64,000 nucleotides of DNA from Geobacillus jurassicus NBRC 107829 (GCF_001544315.1 NZ_BCQG01000008.1:1-64000), one strand, 5' to 3'; positions 8,322-17,268 are shown, numbered from the stretch's first letter. The notes: generated by a model from the letters alone, not told the origin. Translations and numbers: made by a program.

Positions 8322-8880
8322 ATAGCCCCTTCTCCTCGATATAAAGTCTGACCCCTTCCGGCACGAGGTAGCGAATCGTCTGCCCGTTTCGCACCCGCTC
8401 GCGAATGAGCGAAGACGAAACAGCAAACTGCGGCGCTTCGACCTCGATGACCGGATACGGCGTTTCCATTGAAAACCCCGGCCGCTTGACGCCGACGAAC
8501 GTCACCAACCCAATGAGCTCATCGATGCGGTGCCAATTCGGCAAATATTCGACCATATCCGCACCGATGATGAAATAAAACTCGTCATTGGGATGCATCG
8601 CGACGAGTTGCCGGATCGTATCATACGTATACGAAGGCCCTTCCCGTTCAAGCTCGATCGTCTCAATGTGAAAGCGCGGATGGCCGGCCACGGCCAACTC
8701 GAGCATGCGCAAACGGTCTTCGCTTTTCGTCACTTGTTCGTGCTGCTTATGGGGAGGAATGCGGTTGGGCAGAAACCAAATTTCTGACAATCGAAGAGCA
8801 TCAAGCACTTCATTCGCCATGAGCAAATGACCGTAATGGGGCGGATCAAACGTGCCGCCGAAAATCCCGATTTTTCCCAT
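8230..8880 (-). CDS. nadD: Nicotinate-nucleotide adenylyltransferase
   Basis: Joins ATP and nicotinate mononucleotide to form deamido-NAD in NAD biosynthesis. The 216-residue product has the nucleotidyltransferase signature [11 protein letters not shown] (residues 8-18) and the C-terminal SSSLIRERV motif. Bacillus NadD is about 189 residues and ends shortly after the YIxxxGLY segment; here that segment (IEEKGLYG) is followed by about 28 extra, Arg-rich residues encoded within yqeK. The tail has no obvious domain and may simply reflect loss of the old stop codon. Confidence 0.95.
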   Translation of the reverse strand: MGKIGIFGGTFDPPHYGHLLMANEVLDALRLSEIWFLPNRIPPHKQHEQVTKSEDRLRMLELAVAGHPRFHIETIELEREGPSYTYDTIRQLVAMHPNDEFYFIIGADMVEYLPNWHRIDELIGLVTFVGVKRPGFSMETPYPVIEVEAPQFAVSSSLIRERVRNGQTIRYLVPEGVRLYIEEKGLYGARTGVNDRETTADGAALRTYAWRCRNRR

Positions 8881-8919
8881 CTTCCTTCCCCCTGCCGCCT
8901 GCCGTAGCCGCCCCCGTTG

Positions 8920-9213
8920 TCAGTCAGGCAGGACGATTTGTTTATGCTCTTTCGATTCTTTGTACAAAACGATCGTGTTGCCGATCACTTGCACGACTTC
9001 CGCCCCTGTTCCCGCCGCGAGCTGCTCGGCGACGGTGCAGCGGTCTTCCTCACAGTTTTGCAAAACGCTTACTTTCAGCAACTCGCGCGCCTCGAGCGCC
9101 GCTGCGATTTGTTCGGTCATCGCTTCCGTCACGCCGCCTTTGCCGACTTGAAAAATCGGCTTTAAATGGTGAGCTTGGGCGCGCAAAAACCGTTTTTGTT
9201 TTCCAGTTAACAT
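8920..9213 (-). CDS. yhbY: RNA-binding protein YhbY
   Basis: A 97-residue CRS1-YhbY (CRM) domain protein, the bacterial form associated with 50S precursor particles. The family core is clear: LTGKQKRFLRAQAH at the N-terminus, then PIFQVGKGGVTEA with its GxxG-like RNA-binding loop, and VVQVIGNTIVLYKES at the end. The ribosome-binding site GGAGG is ideally placed. It starts three bases after aroE stops. The B. subtilis equivalent is yqeI. Confidence 0.94.
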   Translation of the reverse strand: MLTGKQKRFLRAQAHHLKPIFQVGKGGVTEAMTEQIAAALEARELLKVSVLQNCEEDRCTVAEQLAAGTGAEVVQVIGNTIVLYKESKEHKQIVLPD

Positions 9214-9216
9214 ATC

Positions 9217-10047
9217 TTACCTCCTCAACGCTTCGATGACAAGCTGTTTCATCCGGTTGACATCCGGCCATTGGCCGGTCCACTTTTCAAACGCGAGCGC
9301 CCCCTGGTATACGAGCATGCCGACGCCGTTTTGCACGCGGGCGCCGCGCGCTTTCGCTTCGTTTAACCATTTCGTTTCCATTGGGTTGTAAATAATATCG
9401 GAAACGATCCCCCCTGGACGCAGCCGTTCAAGGGAAAGCGGCTGCGCCTCGACATGCGGATGCATGCCGACAGAAGTGGTATTGATAATAATATCGTATT
9501 CGGCCAGCCGTTTTTCGGCCTCGGCGAGCGAAAAATACGCCGAGCGGCGCGCATCCCCTTCGCGGACGAGCCGCTCCGCCTTTTCCACCGTCCGGTTGGC
9601 AATATCGATGCGCTCGGCTGCCGTCGACAGCAGGGAAAAGTAAATGCCGCGCGCCCCGCCGCCGGCGCCGATCACCAAAATGCGCCGGTCGTCAAGGGAG
9701 ACGTCCATTTCTTCTTCCAGCGCCTTTACATAGCCGGGGCCATCCGTATTATAGCCGACGAGCCGGCCGTTGTCGTTGACGATCGTATTGACCGCCCCGA
9801 TGCGGCGCGCCTGCTCGTCCACTTCATCCAAAAACGGAATGACCGCCGGTTTGTGCGGGATTGTCACATTCACCCCAGCGATGCCGAGCGCCCGCACGCC
9901 GGCGATCGCCGCGCCGACTTGCTCCGGTTCGACGGAAAACAAATGATAGCGCGCCGGAATGCCCAAGCGGACGAACGCATCGTTATGCATGAGCGGCGAC
10001 AGCGAGTGCTCGACGGGAAACCCGATCAACCCGTATACCTTTTCCAT
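9217..10047 (-). CDS. aroE: Shikimate dehydrogenase
   Basis: NADPH-dependent reduction of 3-dehydroshikimate to shikimate in aromatic amino acid synthesis. The 276-residue product shows the substrate site EHSLSPLMHNDAF, NVTIPHK with the catalytic Lys (about residue 65), VNTIVND and the NADP-binding GAGGGARGIYF. I use the ATG at 10047, preceded by GGGAGGGGAG. It sits in the yqe operon between yqeH and yhbY, as in B. subtilis. Confidence 0.96.
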   Translation of the reverse strand: MEKVYGLIGFPVEHSLSPLMHNDAFVRLGIPARYHLFSVEPEQVGAAIAGVRALGIAGVNVTIPHKPAVIPFLDEVDEQARRIGAVNTIVNDNGRLVGYNTDGPGYVKALEEEMDVSLDDRRILVIGAGGGARGIYFSLLSTAAERIDIANRTVEKAERLVREGDARRSAYFSLAEAEKRLAEYDIIINTTSVGMHPHVEAQPLSLERLRPGGIVSDIIYNPMETKWLNEAKARGARVQNGVGMLVYQGALAFEKWTGQWPDVNRMKQLVIEALRR

Positions 10048-10069
10048 CGTTCTCCCCTCCCACATTGTC

Positions 10070-11185
10070 TTAAATCAACGATTGGCGAATAAACACGTCG
10101 ACCCCTTTCGGAGCATGGACGACGAGCTGAGCGCCCGGGTCGTTGCACGTCACCCAGCCGAGACCGGAAAAGACGATGTCTGTCTTCCGCTCTTTGACCG
10201 ACAACGAGCGCGGCACAAGCAGCGGAAACTCAGCGGCATAGCGCTTGCTTGGCGGTGAGAGCAAATCGCCGAGCTGGTTGGCGTAAAGGGCGTCGGCTTT
10301 TTCCAACTTTGTCCGGTGAACCGTCAGTTCGTTGGCCATATAGCAAACGAACGAGCGGCGCCCGCCTTTGATGTAATCGAGGCGGGCCAAGCCGCCGAAA
10401 AAGAGCGTCTGCCCTTCGTTGAGCTGATAAACGCGCGGATGGATTTCCCGCTTTGGCGTAATGATTTTCAAATCGCGCGCATCGACAAAGTGCGCCATTT
10501 GGTGATGGTTGATGATCCCTGGCGTATCATACAACGTCGCCCCGCCCTCAAGCGGGATTTCGATCATATCCAGCGTCGTGCCAGGGAAATATGACGTAGT
10601 AATCACATTCCCTTTGCCGGTCGCTTCTTCAATGATCCGGTTGATGAACGTCGACTTGCCGACGTTTGTGCAGCCGACGACATAGACATCGCCGCCCTCG
10701 CGATAGCGGTCGATCGCCTCCATCACCTTCGCCATGCCGATTCCTTTCGCTGCGCTGACAAGGCAGACATCCACCGGACGCAGCCCGAGCTCTTCCGCCA
10801 TGCGGCGCATCCAGCGCAGCAGCTTCGGGTATTTGACCGACCGCGGCAATAAATCTGCCTTGTTGCCGACGAGCAAAATCGGATTTTCAGCCGCAAACCG
10901 CGGCAAGCCAGGAATCCAGCTGCCGTTGAAATCGAAAATGTCGACGATGTTGACAACCAGCGCCTTCGACTCCCCGATGCGATGCAGCATGTTTAAAAAG
11001 TCGCTGTCATCAAGCGGCACATCTTGCACTTCATTGTAATGCTTCAAGCGGAAGCAGCGTTGGCAAATGACGTCTTCCGCCTCTTTCTCGAGCACGCTTT
11101 TCGGCGCATAGCCCGCCTTTTTCGGATCGTCAAACTGGATGGCCGCTCCGCAGCCGATGCAACGCAGTTGTGGCTCCACGATCAT
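10070..11185 (-). CDS. yqeH: Ribosome biogenesis GTPase YqeH
   Basis: Circularly permuted GTPase needed for 30S assembly. The 371-residue protein begins with a zinc finger (CIGCG ... CQRC) and carries its G motifs in permuted order: NKAD (G4), SAAKG (G5), GCTNVGKST (G1) and DTPG (G3), followed by a C-terminal RNA-interacting region. The ATG at 11185 overlaps the yqeG stop; a GTG two codons later (11179) is better spaced from the GGGAGG site and is a real alternative. Confidence 0.96.
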   Translation of the reverse strand: MIVEPQLRCIGCGAAIQFDDPKKAGYAPKSVLEKEAEDVICQRCFRLKHYNEVQDVPLDDSDFLNMLHRIGESKALVVNIVDIFDFNGSWIPGLPRFAAENPILLVGNKADLLPRSVKYPKLLRWMRRMAEELGLRPVDVCLVSAAKGIGMAKVMEAIDRYREGGDVYVVGCTNVGKSTFINRIIEEATGKGNVITTSYFPGTTLDMIEIPLEGGATLYDTPGIINHHQMAHFVDARDLKIITPKREIHPRVYQLNEGQTLFFGGLARLDYIKGGRRSFVCYMANELTVHRTKLEKADALYANQLGDLLSPPSKRYAAEFPLLVPRSLSVKERKTDIVFSGLGWVTCNDPGAQLVVHAPKGVDVFIRQSLI

Positions 11186-11697
11186 TCCTCCCAGTAAATC
11201 ATCCCTTTTTTGCGCATGGCGTTTAAAATTTTTCGCTCCATTTTTCGATTGAAGCGCGTCCATAATCCGTCCGTCTCAGCGACCGGGACGACTAAAATCG
11301 TGTTGAGTCCAAGTCGGTTGCCGCCGAGCACATCGGTCAGCAGCTGGTCGCCGATGACGACGACTTCTTCCTTTTTCAATCCCATCATGTCCAATGCTTG
11401 CAAAAACGCACGTGTCAGCGGTTTGCGCGCTTCAAAGATGAACGGAATGCCGAGCGGCTCAGCAAACGACTGCACGCGTTGTTTATTATTATTCGATACG
11501 ATGACGACCTTAATGCCCGCCTGCCTCATCGCATCAAACCATGCGGCCAGCTCCGGGGTAGCGCTCGGCCGATCCCATTCGACGAGCGTGTTGTCCAAGT
11601 CGGTGATGATCCCCTTGACCCCTTTTTGCTTCAGCACGTCCGGTGTGATGTCCATGACGCGCTTGGCAAACTGGCTTGGCAAAAAGTAATGAAGCAT
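11182..11697 (-). CDS. yqeG: HAD family phosphatase YqeG
   Basis: A 171-residue haloacid dehalogenase-superfamily (subclass IIIA) protein. The catalytic DLDNTL motif, SNNN, the conserved Lys in ARKP and the acidic GDQLLTD motif are all present, so phosphatase activity is likely; the substrate is not established. I start at ATG 11697 ([10 protein letters not shown]), matching the family N-terminus, with AGGTG upstream. It is the first gene of the operon that runs left to yqeM and lies beside the DnaA-box region that precedes sda. Confidence 0.92.
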   Translation of the reverse strand: MLHYFLPSQFAKRVMDITPDVLKQKGVKGIITDLDNTLVEWDRPSATPELAAWFDAMRQAGIKVVIVSNNNKQRVQSFAEPLGIPFIFEARKPLTRAFLQALDMMGLKKEEVVVIGDQLLTDVLGGNRLGLNTILVVPVAETDGLWTRFNRKMERKILNAMRKKGMIYWEE

Positions 11698-11829
11698 ATC
11701 AACACCTGCCTTTTGCTCTGCTTTTCCCATCATAACGAATTTCTTCTTCCGTTTCAAAACAAAGTTTGCCAATCTCCCGCCAGAACTGTCTGGCAAAAAA
11801 GTTTTCGACAAATTTTTTGCCTGCCGGAT

Positions 11830-11930
11830 TGTGGATAACTGTTGCCCACATTATACACAGGCTATCCATCACGCTTTTCTTGCTTTACAAACATGTTTTC
11901 CACATGTTATCCACTGCTTTCTGTGGATAA
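11830..11930. promoter_or_regulatory. DnaA-box cluster between yqeG and sda
   Basis: Three perfect TTATNCACA boxes occur in about 100 bases: TGTGGATAA at 11830-11838 (minus orientation), TTATACACA at 11851-11859 (plus) and TGTGGATAA at 11922-11930 (minus). Single-mismatch boxes lie at 11896-11904 (TTTTCCACA) and 11907-11915 (TTATCCACT). In B. subtilis the equivalent yqeG-sda region is bound by DnaA and controls sda, so the same role is likely here. Confidence 0.88.
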
Positions 11931-11938
11931 CAGAACGG

Positions 11939-11967
11939 TTGTTCTATTCCTCAAATCGTGGTACAGT
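11939..11967 (+). promoter_or_regulatory. Sigma-A-type promoter of sda
   Basis: TTGTTC (11939-11944) and TACAGT (11962-11967) are 17 bases apart and lie directly downstream of the DnaA boxes, about 68 bases before the sda start. This fits DnaA-controlled transcription of sda. Confidence 0.6.
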
Positions 11968-12034
11968 GAAAGTAACCTACCATTATATGTATAGCATGCT
12001 CGCTATATTCCATATTCAAAGGAGGACCCGGCCG

Positions 12035-12175
12035 ATGAAGCATCTGTCCGATGAGCTGTTGATCGAATCGTACTTCAAGGCGAAAGAGCTCAACCTCAGC
12101 CCGGAATTCATCGAGTTGATCGAAAAAGAAATCCAGCGCCGCTCATTGACCCATAAAATTAAGCTGTCCTCATAA
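12035..12175 (+). CDS. sda: Sporulation checkpoint inhibitor Sda
   Basis: A 46-residue helical-hairpin protein that binds and inhibits the sporulation kinase KinA (and related kinases), blocking entry into sporulation while DNA replication is initiating or damaged. The sequence [18 protein letters not shown] ... [14 protein letters not shown] is close to B. subtilis Sda and the same length. The ATG follows AAAGGAGGA. Regulation is expected through the DnaA-box cluster upstream, coupling replication initiation to the sporulation decision. Confidence 0.95.
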   Translation: MKHLSDELLIESYFKAKELNLSPEFIELIEKEIQRRSLTHKIKLSS

Positions 12176-12176
12176 A

Positions 12177-12200
12177 CGAAGGCCTTCGGGCTTTTTTTTG
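12177..12200 (+). terminator. Terminator after sda
   Basis: A short GC-rich hairpin (AAGGCC-TTCG-GGCTT, one bulged base) runs into eight T residues between convergent sda and psd. Confidence 0.6.
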
Positions 12201-12212
12201 TTTCCGAAAGCC

Positions 12213-13007
12213 TTAACGTTCGCGCCCTTGGCGCCAATAGCCGAGCCGCTCGCCGACTTTGATCGGCATCGGCGCAACAATGCGCGGGTCAGGTGCGAAG
12301 CTTCCTCGTTCAAACAGCAAAACGACCGTCGAACCGAACGAAAAATACGCCATTTCCTCTCCTTTGACAAGCTGTTCACCCTCATGGGTCAATTCAATGC
12401 TGTTGACGAACATGGCGCCGATTTTGACGATCGCCAGACGCTTGCCGCCGGCTGCGACTTCGGTGATCAAGCGGTAATTTTTCTCCAGCGGCCGACGTCC
12501 ATATTTTAAGCCAAGACGGTTGACTGGATACGACTTGCGGCCGAGCGCCCATTGCTTTTCGATCACCCCAGATATTGGACTGTGGATGCGGTGATAATGG
12601 CTTGGGCTCAAATACAGAATAAAAAAGAACCCGTTCACATACGGCCGCGCCGCCTCGACGCTGCCGAGCATTTCAGCAATGGAATACGGCTTTCCCTTGA
12701 CAATCATTTCACAGTTTTCCCGAATCGTGCCCATGTCTTCAATGACGGCATCGACCGGACTGACGACCGCATGCTCATCAGCGTCGACCGGCCTCGCCCC
12801 GGCCTTCAGCCGACGGATGAACAGCTGCTGCAATGTCTTATAATTTTTCAAGCTTTTTTCCATCTCTTCTTGGTTAATATGATAAATTTTTGCATACGAT
12901 GGTATCAATAGCCCGCTGAGGCGCGACTTGGCAAACGAAGCGAGCAGCTTTGAAGAAAGCGAGTGATTGGTCAGCTCAATCAACAAACGATACAGCCATT
13001 TTCGCAA
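12213..13007 (-). CDS. psd: Phosphatidylserine decarboxylase
   Basis: Membrane-associated pyruvoyl enzyme converting phosphatidylserine to phosphatidylethanolamine. The 264-residue proenzyme has the conserved SPVDAVIEDMG and SPSHYHRIHSP segments, and the self-cleavage site FGST near the C-terminus, where Ser becomes the pyruvoyl group. I start at TTG 13007 (reading LRKWLYRLL), with GGAGGG seven bases upstream; the longer frame has no ribosome-binding site. It is divergent from pssA, which makes its substrate. Confidence 0.94.
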   Translation of the reverse strand: MRKWLYRLLIELTNHSLSSKLLASFAKSRLSGLLIPSYAKIYHINQEEMEKSLKNYKTLQQLFIRRLKAGARPVDADEHAVVSPVDAVIEDMGTIRENCEMIVKGKPYSIAEMLGSVEAARPYVNGFFFILYLSPSHYHRIHSPISGVIEKQWALGRKSYPVNRLGLKYGRRPLEKNYRLITEVAAGGKRLAIVKIGAMFVNSIELTHEGEQLVKGEEMAYFSFGSTVVLLFERGSFAPDPRIVAPMPIKVGERLGYWRQGRER

Positions 13008-13050
13008 GCACGTTCCCTCCAGTAGCGCAACATCGCCATTCGTTACTACC

Positions 13051-13079
13051 TTCCATATTACCGCCAAAATGAGTATAAT
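13051..13079 (+). promoter_or_regulatory. Promoter of pssA
   Basis: A perfect TATAAT -10 (13074-13079) with a weak TTCCAT -35 (13051-13056), 17-base spacing, about 50 bases before the pssA start, in the gap shared with divergent psd. Confidence 0.55.
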
Positions 13080-13130
13080 GGTAGTAGAATTTTCTTTTGG
13101 CGTTTTCTGTTGGAAAAGGAGTGGGGAAAC

Positions 13131-13670
13131 TTGTTCTTATCGAACTATTTAGATTATACGTTAAAAAAGCTGAAAGCAAACATGGCAAACATCTTGACGA
13201 TGACGAACTTGTCGCTTGGCGGCTTTTCCGTCCTGGCTACGCTGAAAGGGCAGCTTCATATGAGCGTGCTGCTCGTTTTTTTAGCCGCGTTTGTCGACCG
13301 TTTTGACGGCGCTGTCGCACGAAAGCTGAACATTGAATCTGAACTCGGCAAGCAGCTCGACTCGATGAGTGACATCGTCTCCTTCGGCGTCGCTCCCGCC
13401 TTGCTGATGCACCAAGGCTTGTTCCACGAGTTCGGCGCGCCCGGCGCGGTATTCACCGTTTTGTACATCGCTTGCGGCGCCTTCCGCCTCGCTCGCTTCA
13501 ACATCACAGAAAACAACGGCTACTTTGCGGGGCTGCCGATCACGGCCGCCGGGGTGTTGATGACGCTCGGTTATTTGGCCATCCCATACTTTCCGCCACA
13601 GTCGTTTATGTTTTTGGCGCTCATTTTATCGTTTCTAATGGTCGGAACGTTTAAGCTGAAAAAAATATGA
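13131..13670 (+). CDS. pssA: CDP-diacylglycerol-serine O-phosphatidyltransferase
   Basis: Makes phosphatidylserine from CDP-diacylglycerol and serine. The 179-residue membrane protein carries the full CDP-alcohol phosphotransferase signature, from DGAVARK through GKQLDSMSD (DG-x2-AR-x8-G-x3-D-x3-D). Several hydrophobic helices follow. The start is TTG 13131, placed nine bases after AAAGGAG; an in-frame TTG at 13110 lies upstream of that site. Together with divergent psd it forms a phosphatidylethanolamine pathway. Confidence 0.92.
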   Translation: MFLSNYLDYTLKKLKANMANILTMTNLSLGGFSVLATLKGQLHMSVLLVFLAAFVDRFDGAVARKLNIESELGKQLDSMSDIVSFGVAPALLMHQGLFHEFGAPGAVFTVLYIACGAFRLARFNITENNGYFAGLPITAAGVLMTLGYLAIPYFPPQSFMFLALILSFLMVGTFKLKKI

Positions 13671-13680
13671 CGATCGCCGG

Positions 13681-13720
13681 AGCTGCCCTTTCCGTCAGCC
13701 TATGGAGCGGGCGGCTTTTT
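13681..13720 (+). terminator. Probable terminator after pssA
   Basis: AGCTGCCC (13681-13688) pairs with GGGCGGCT (13709-13716) with one G-U pair and a 20-base loop, followed by five T residues. Confidence 0.55.
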
Positions 13721-13843
13721 GCGTCTCATGTCACACCTTTTTCCCTTTTCAACCTCCTATATTCAGTATATGATAAATATGGTTTCTTCATAAAAACGCC
13801 CAATGGCGTAGATCGTTCGTACGGAAAAAGCGGGGGGATTCTT

Positions 13844-14635
13844 TTGGACAAAACATCGGTTATCGGCATCATTCTTGGCTTCGTTGCCGTCGGGTTGGGC
13901 ATGTACTTTAAAGGCGTTTCACCCGCCGTGTTGATCAATCCGGCCGCTATCCTCATCATTCTCGTCGGGACGGCGGCGGCGGTCGTCATCGCCTTTCCAA
14001 CGCGAGAAATCAAAAAAGTGCCAAAGCTACTAAAAATTATTTTCACCGAACCGGACACGCCAACGGTTGAGCAACTCATTCCTCTGTTCGTCGACTGGGC
14101 GAACATCGCCCGTCGTGAGGGATTGCTGGCGCTCGAGGCGAAATTGGACGACATTGACGACCCGTTTTTGCGCAACGGACTGAGCATGGCGATCGATGGG
14201 CAAACGCAAGAGTTCATCCGCGATGTGATGACAGAGGAAATCGCCGCCATGGAAGAACGCCACGAAGCGAATGCCGCGATTTTTTCCCAAGCAGGCACAT
14301 ATGCGCCGACGCTCGGGGTGCTTGGCGCCGTCATCGGCCTGATTGCCGCACTTGGCAATATGGAAAACATCGCCGAGCTCGGCAAGGCGATCAGCGCCGC
14401 CTTTGTCGCCACGATGCTCGGCATTTTCACCGGCTATGTGCTTTGGCATCCGTTTGCCAACAAACTGCGGCGAAAATCGAAGGAAGAGGCGCGCGTGCGC
14501 TACATTATGATTGAAGGAGTGCTGTCCATTTTGGAAGGACAAGCCCCGCGCATGATCGAACAAAAACTCGCCTCATACTTGCCGGAAAGCGAGCGGCGCC
14601 AAGCGCTGGTGCAAGGGGAAACGGCCAATGGCTAA
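13844..14635 (+). CDS. motA: Flagellar motor stator protein MotA
   Basis: Proton-channel stator subunit. The 263-residue protein reads like B. subtilis MotA (DKTSVIGIILGFVAVGLGM at the start; QAGTYAPTLGVLGAVIGL and AISAAFVATMLGIFTGY in the later transmembrane helices). The cytoplasmic loop between helices 2 and 3 contains the charged RREGLLALE region that contacts FliG. The start is TTG 13844 behind GGGGGG; the earlier in-frame ATG crosses the pssA terminator. A weak TTTTCA/TATGAT promoter (13746-13774) may drive it. It overlaps motB by eight bases. Confidence 0.95.
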   Translation: MDKTSVIGIILGFVAVGLGMYFKGVSPAVLINPAAILIILVGTAAAVVIAFPTREIKKVPKLLKIIFTEPDTPTVEQLIPLFVDWANIARREGLLALEAKLDDIDDPFLRNGLSMAIDGQTQEFIRDVMTEEIAAMEERHEANAAIFSQAGTYAPTLGVLGAVIGLIAALGNMENIAELGKAISAAFVATMLGIFTGYVLWHPFANKLRRKSKEEARVRYIMIEGVLSILEGQAPRMIEQKLASYLPESERRQALVQGETANG

Positions 14636-15407
14636 GAAAAAAAAGAACAAGCATGACGACCATATGAGCGAGGCATGGCTCATTCCGTATGCGGACTTGT
14701 TGACGCTGTTGCTTGCCTTGTTCATTGTCTTGTTTGCCAGCAGCCAAATTGATCAAAAAAAATTTCAAGAAATTGCGCGCGCCTTCAGCACCACCTTTGC
14801 CGGTGGAACAGGCGTCCTTGACTTTCAAAGCCCGATCGAGCCGATCACCCCGCTGACCCAAGACGAAGAGGGGCAGCATCAAGAAAAGCAGCCTTCCCCG
14901 ACAGTAAGCAAAGAGGAAAAAGAAGAGCTAGGGCAAATGAAAGCAAAAATCGACGGCTATATCCGCGACAACAAGCTGACTGGCAAACTGCAGACTTCCT
15001 TGACTGACGAAGGGCTCGCCATTACGATTGTAGATGATATTTTATTCGACTCCGGCAGCGCCGAAGTGCGCATGAAAGACCGGCGTCTGGCGGCGGAAAT
15101 CTCCGCTTTGCTTGTCATGAACCCGCCGCGCAATGTCATTATCAGCGGCCATACGGACAACGTGCCGATCCATAACGAGAAATTTGCTTCCAACTGGGAG
15201 CTGAGCGTCATGCGCGCCGTCAATTTCATGAAAGTGCTGCTTGAAAACAAGCGGCTCGACCCGCGCTATTTCAGCGCCAAAGGGTATGGCGAATACAAGC
15301 CGATCGCCTCGAACGCTACGGCTGCAGGGCGGATGAAAAACCGGCGCGTCGAAATTTTGATTTTGCCGCGCACCAACCTCAACGATTCGTCCACATCCAC
15401 TCAGTGA
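14628..15407 (+). CDS. motB: Flagellar motor stator protein MotB
   Basis: Stator subunit that anchors the motor to peptidoglycan. The 259-residue protein has one transmembrane helix with the proton-binding Asp in PYADLLTLL (D23), an acidic linker and plug region, and a C-terminal OmpA-like domain (ISGHTDNVPI ... NWELSVMRAVNF). Asp in the TLL context and close similarity to MotB rather than MotS favour proton coupling. Translation is coupled to motA. A terminator follows. Confidence 0.95.
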   Translation: MAKKKKNKHDDHMSEAWLIPYADLLTLLLALFIVLFASSQIDQKKFQEIARAFSTTFAGGTGVLDFQSPIEPITPLTQDEEGQHQEKQPSPTVSKEEKEELGQMKAKIDGYIRDNKLTGKLQTSLTDEGLAITIVDDILFDSGSAEVRMKDRRLAAEISALLVMNPPRNVIISGHTDNVPIHNEKFASNWELSVMRAVNFMKVLLENKRLDPRYFSAKGYGEYKPIASNATAAGRMKNRRVEILILPRTNLNDSSTSTQ

Positions 15408-15436
15408 CCGCCGCGCCTTAAGCGGGCGGTTTTTCT
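15407..15436 (+). terminator. Terminator after motB
   Basis: ACCGCC (15407-15412) pairs with GGCGGT (15425-15430), followed by a T-rich tract; it overlaps the motB stop codon. Confidence 0.7.
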
Positions 15437-15485
15437 TTTTTCTAAACCACCGTCTGGCCAAACGCCTCTGGCCTATGTCCAAACG

Positions 15486-15514
15486 AAAAAAAGCCGGCGT
15501 TTCGCCGGCTTTTT
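15486..15514. terminator. Bidirectional terminator between motB and the AI-2E family gene
   Basis: GCCGGCG-TTT-CGCCGGC stem flanked by A and T tracts on both sides, placed between convergent genes. Confidence 0.85.
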
Positions 15515-15550
15515 CACCTTCATCCACGAAGGCCCTTTCCCGAAAAAAGG

Positions 15551-16576
15551 TCAAAGCTTGATCTTCCATTGAATGACCCCAGCTTTGGCAAGCGCTTCAA
15601 CCAAAATGACAACGACCGGCCCGACGAACAACCCGATAAAGCCAAGCAGCTGAAACCCCAAATAAACGCTGACAAGCGCGGCGAGCGGGGAAATGCCTAA
15701 ATTGGTGGAAAACACTTTCGGCTCGATGATCCGGCGCACGACGGTGATGACGACAAACAGAACGATCAAGCCAATGCCAAGCGTATTGTCGCCGTTCGCC
15801 ATGCTGATGAGCCCCCACGGAACGAGCACGGAACCCGTTCCTAAAATCGGCAAAATATCGACAACGACGATGATCAGCGCCATTAGCGCCGCATAGTCGA
15901 CGCCCAACAACAGCAGGCCAGCCAGCGCAAGGAAAAACGTAATTAAACTAAGCAAAAACTGCGCTTTCAAAAAGCCGATCCCGGCTTTGCTCAGCTGGGC
16001 GACGACCATTCCGAGCCGCTGCTGGGTCCGTTCGGACAAATAGCGGCGCATTCCTTGCTTCAGCCGGGGCAAATCGAGGCAGATGAGAAACAGCGCGATC
16101 AAATACACCAAAAAATGAATCAAAAACGCCGGAATGGCGGCAATATAATGGACGAGCGACTGCGTCAAGTTGGTCGCAAACGACAAAAGCATTTGCTGGA
16201 CGGTATTTACACCGCGTTCAAGCGAATCGATGATTTCCTGCGGAATGGAGCTGGAATACGACTGCCACGTTTGAATGAGGCGGTCGAGCACTTTCGTCGC
16301 TTCGCTTAAGACGTAAGGCAGTTTTTGCGAGAGCGCCATCACTTGCTGTACAAAAATAACGACTAGAAGGTAAAGGGAAAGCCCAAGAATGATGATAAAC
16401 AATGAAAAAATCGCCGTGACGGCGTGTGCGCGCTTCAGCTTATAATTTTCTTGCAATCGGCGGATGGACGGCTCAAGCAAAAGCGCGGTCGCAAGCGCGA
16501 AGAGAAGCGGCACGCTGTATGGCACAAGCCATAGCTCCACAGCGAATAGCAGCGCAATCATGATCCAACGTTTCAC
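15551..16576 (-). CDS. AI-2E family membrane protein (YtvI-like)
   Basis: A 341-residue polytopic membrane protein of the AI-2E transporter/permease family (Pfam AI-2E_transport). Two N-terminal helices, a soluble middle segment (about residues 85-140) and a C-terminal hydrophobic block with LPILGTGSVLVPW and GFIGLFVGPVVV are typical. It most resembles the YtvI sporulation membrane protein branch, but I cannot prove that. The start is GTG 16576 behind GAGGG. It is a single gene; the substrate is unknown. A second family member (yrrI) lies at 36.5 kb. Confidence 0.8.
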   Translation of the reverse strand: MKRWIMIALLFAVELWLVPYSVPLLFALATALLLEPSIRRLQENYKLKRAHAVTAIFSLFIIILGLSLYLLVVIFVQQVMALSQKLPYVLSEATKVLDRLIQTWQSYSSSIPQEIIDSLERGVNTVQQMLLSFATNLTQSLVHYIAAIPAFLIHFLVYLIALFLICLDLPRLKQGMRRYLSERTQQRLGMVVAQLSKAGIGFLKAQFLLSLITFFLALAGLLLLGVDYAALMALIIVVVDILPILGTGSVLVPWGLISMANGDNTLGIGLIVLFVVITVVRRIIEPKVFSTNLGISPLAALVSVYLGFQLLGFIGLFVGPVVVILVEALAKAGVIQWKIKL

Positions 16577-16656
16577 GTTCGTCCCTCATTTTTCCTAAAA
16601 ATTTAGCCAACAGATGTTTCATGTATAAATATAGCCGACACGATGCGGCCGGACAA

Positions 16657-17268
16657 CTATTTCATGCGTTCCTTTCCGTCTGCAACGCGGCGCCGTCGCT
16701 GCCAAACGATGTAAATCGCCGCCACCGCCACAGCCGTTGCGATCGCCGGGCGGACGTACGGCGTTGCCATCTCGTCAATTTGCCGCCATCGGTGTCCAAG
16801 CTGCTCTCCCAACCAAATAAACAAGATGGACCACGGGATGATAGCCAGCACCGTGTAAATCGTAAACGGCAGCCATTTCATCCGGGCAATGCCGGCCGGA
16901 ATCGAAATCGCATGGCGGACGACGGGAATAAACCGGGCGCTGAAAATGACGCCGGGGCCGAATTTAGCAAACCATCGTTCCGCCACATCCAAATGCTTTG
17001 GCTTGATCAATATATATTTTCCATAGCGATCGAGAAACGGCCGTCCGCCATAGTAGCCCATCCAATACAAAAACAGCTGCGCTGCCGTGCCGCCTACTGT
17101 TCCGGCCGCCACCGCACCAGCGAACGAGACATCCCCGCGCGCCACCAAATAGCCGGCATAAGCCAGCACGATCTCGCTAGGGATCACTTCCACCATCAAG
17201 GCAAGAGCGATGCCAGCGTAACCTAAACTAGTCAAAAATGAAAACATCGATTGAATGATTTCGTGCAC
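16657..17268 (-). CDS. DedA family membrane protein
   Basis: A 203-residue member of the DedA/SNARE-associated (VTT) family, now linked to undecaprenyl-phosphate and phospholipid flipping across the membrane. Family motifs visible are the N-terminal EVIPSEIVLAYAGYLV, GGTAAQLFLYWMGYYGG, and FSARFIPVVRHAISIPAGIARM, which holds the conserved Arg residues. The start is GTG 17268 with AAGGAGGAACAAC upstream. It is not clearly in an operon with its neighbours. The exact substrate is not predictable from sequence. Confidence 0.88.
   Translation of the reverse strand: MHEIIQSMFSFLTSLGYAGIALALMVEVIPSEIVLAYAGYLVARGDVSFAGAVAAGTVGGTAAQLFLYWMGYYGGRPFLDRYGKYILIKPKHLDVAERWFAKFGPGVIFSARFIPVVRHAISIPAGIARMKWLPFTIYTVLAIIPWSILFIWLGEQLGHRWRQIDEMATPYVRPAIATAVAVAAIYIVWQRRRRVADGKERMK

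Noticed and set aside
13667-13843. Longer MotA starting at 13667
   Set aside because: The extra residues cross the pssA terminator, whereas TTG 13844 has a ribosome-binding site and matches the MotA N-terminus.
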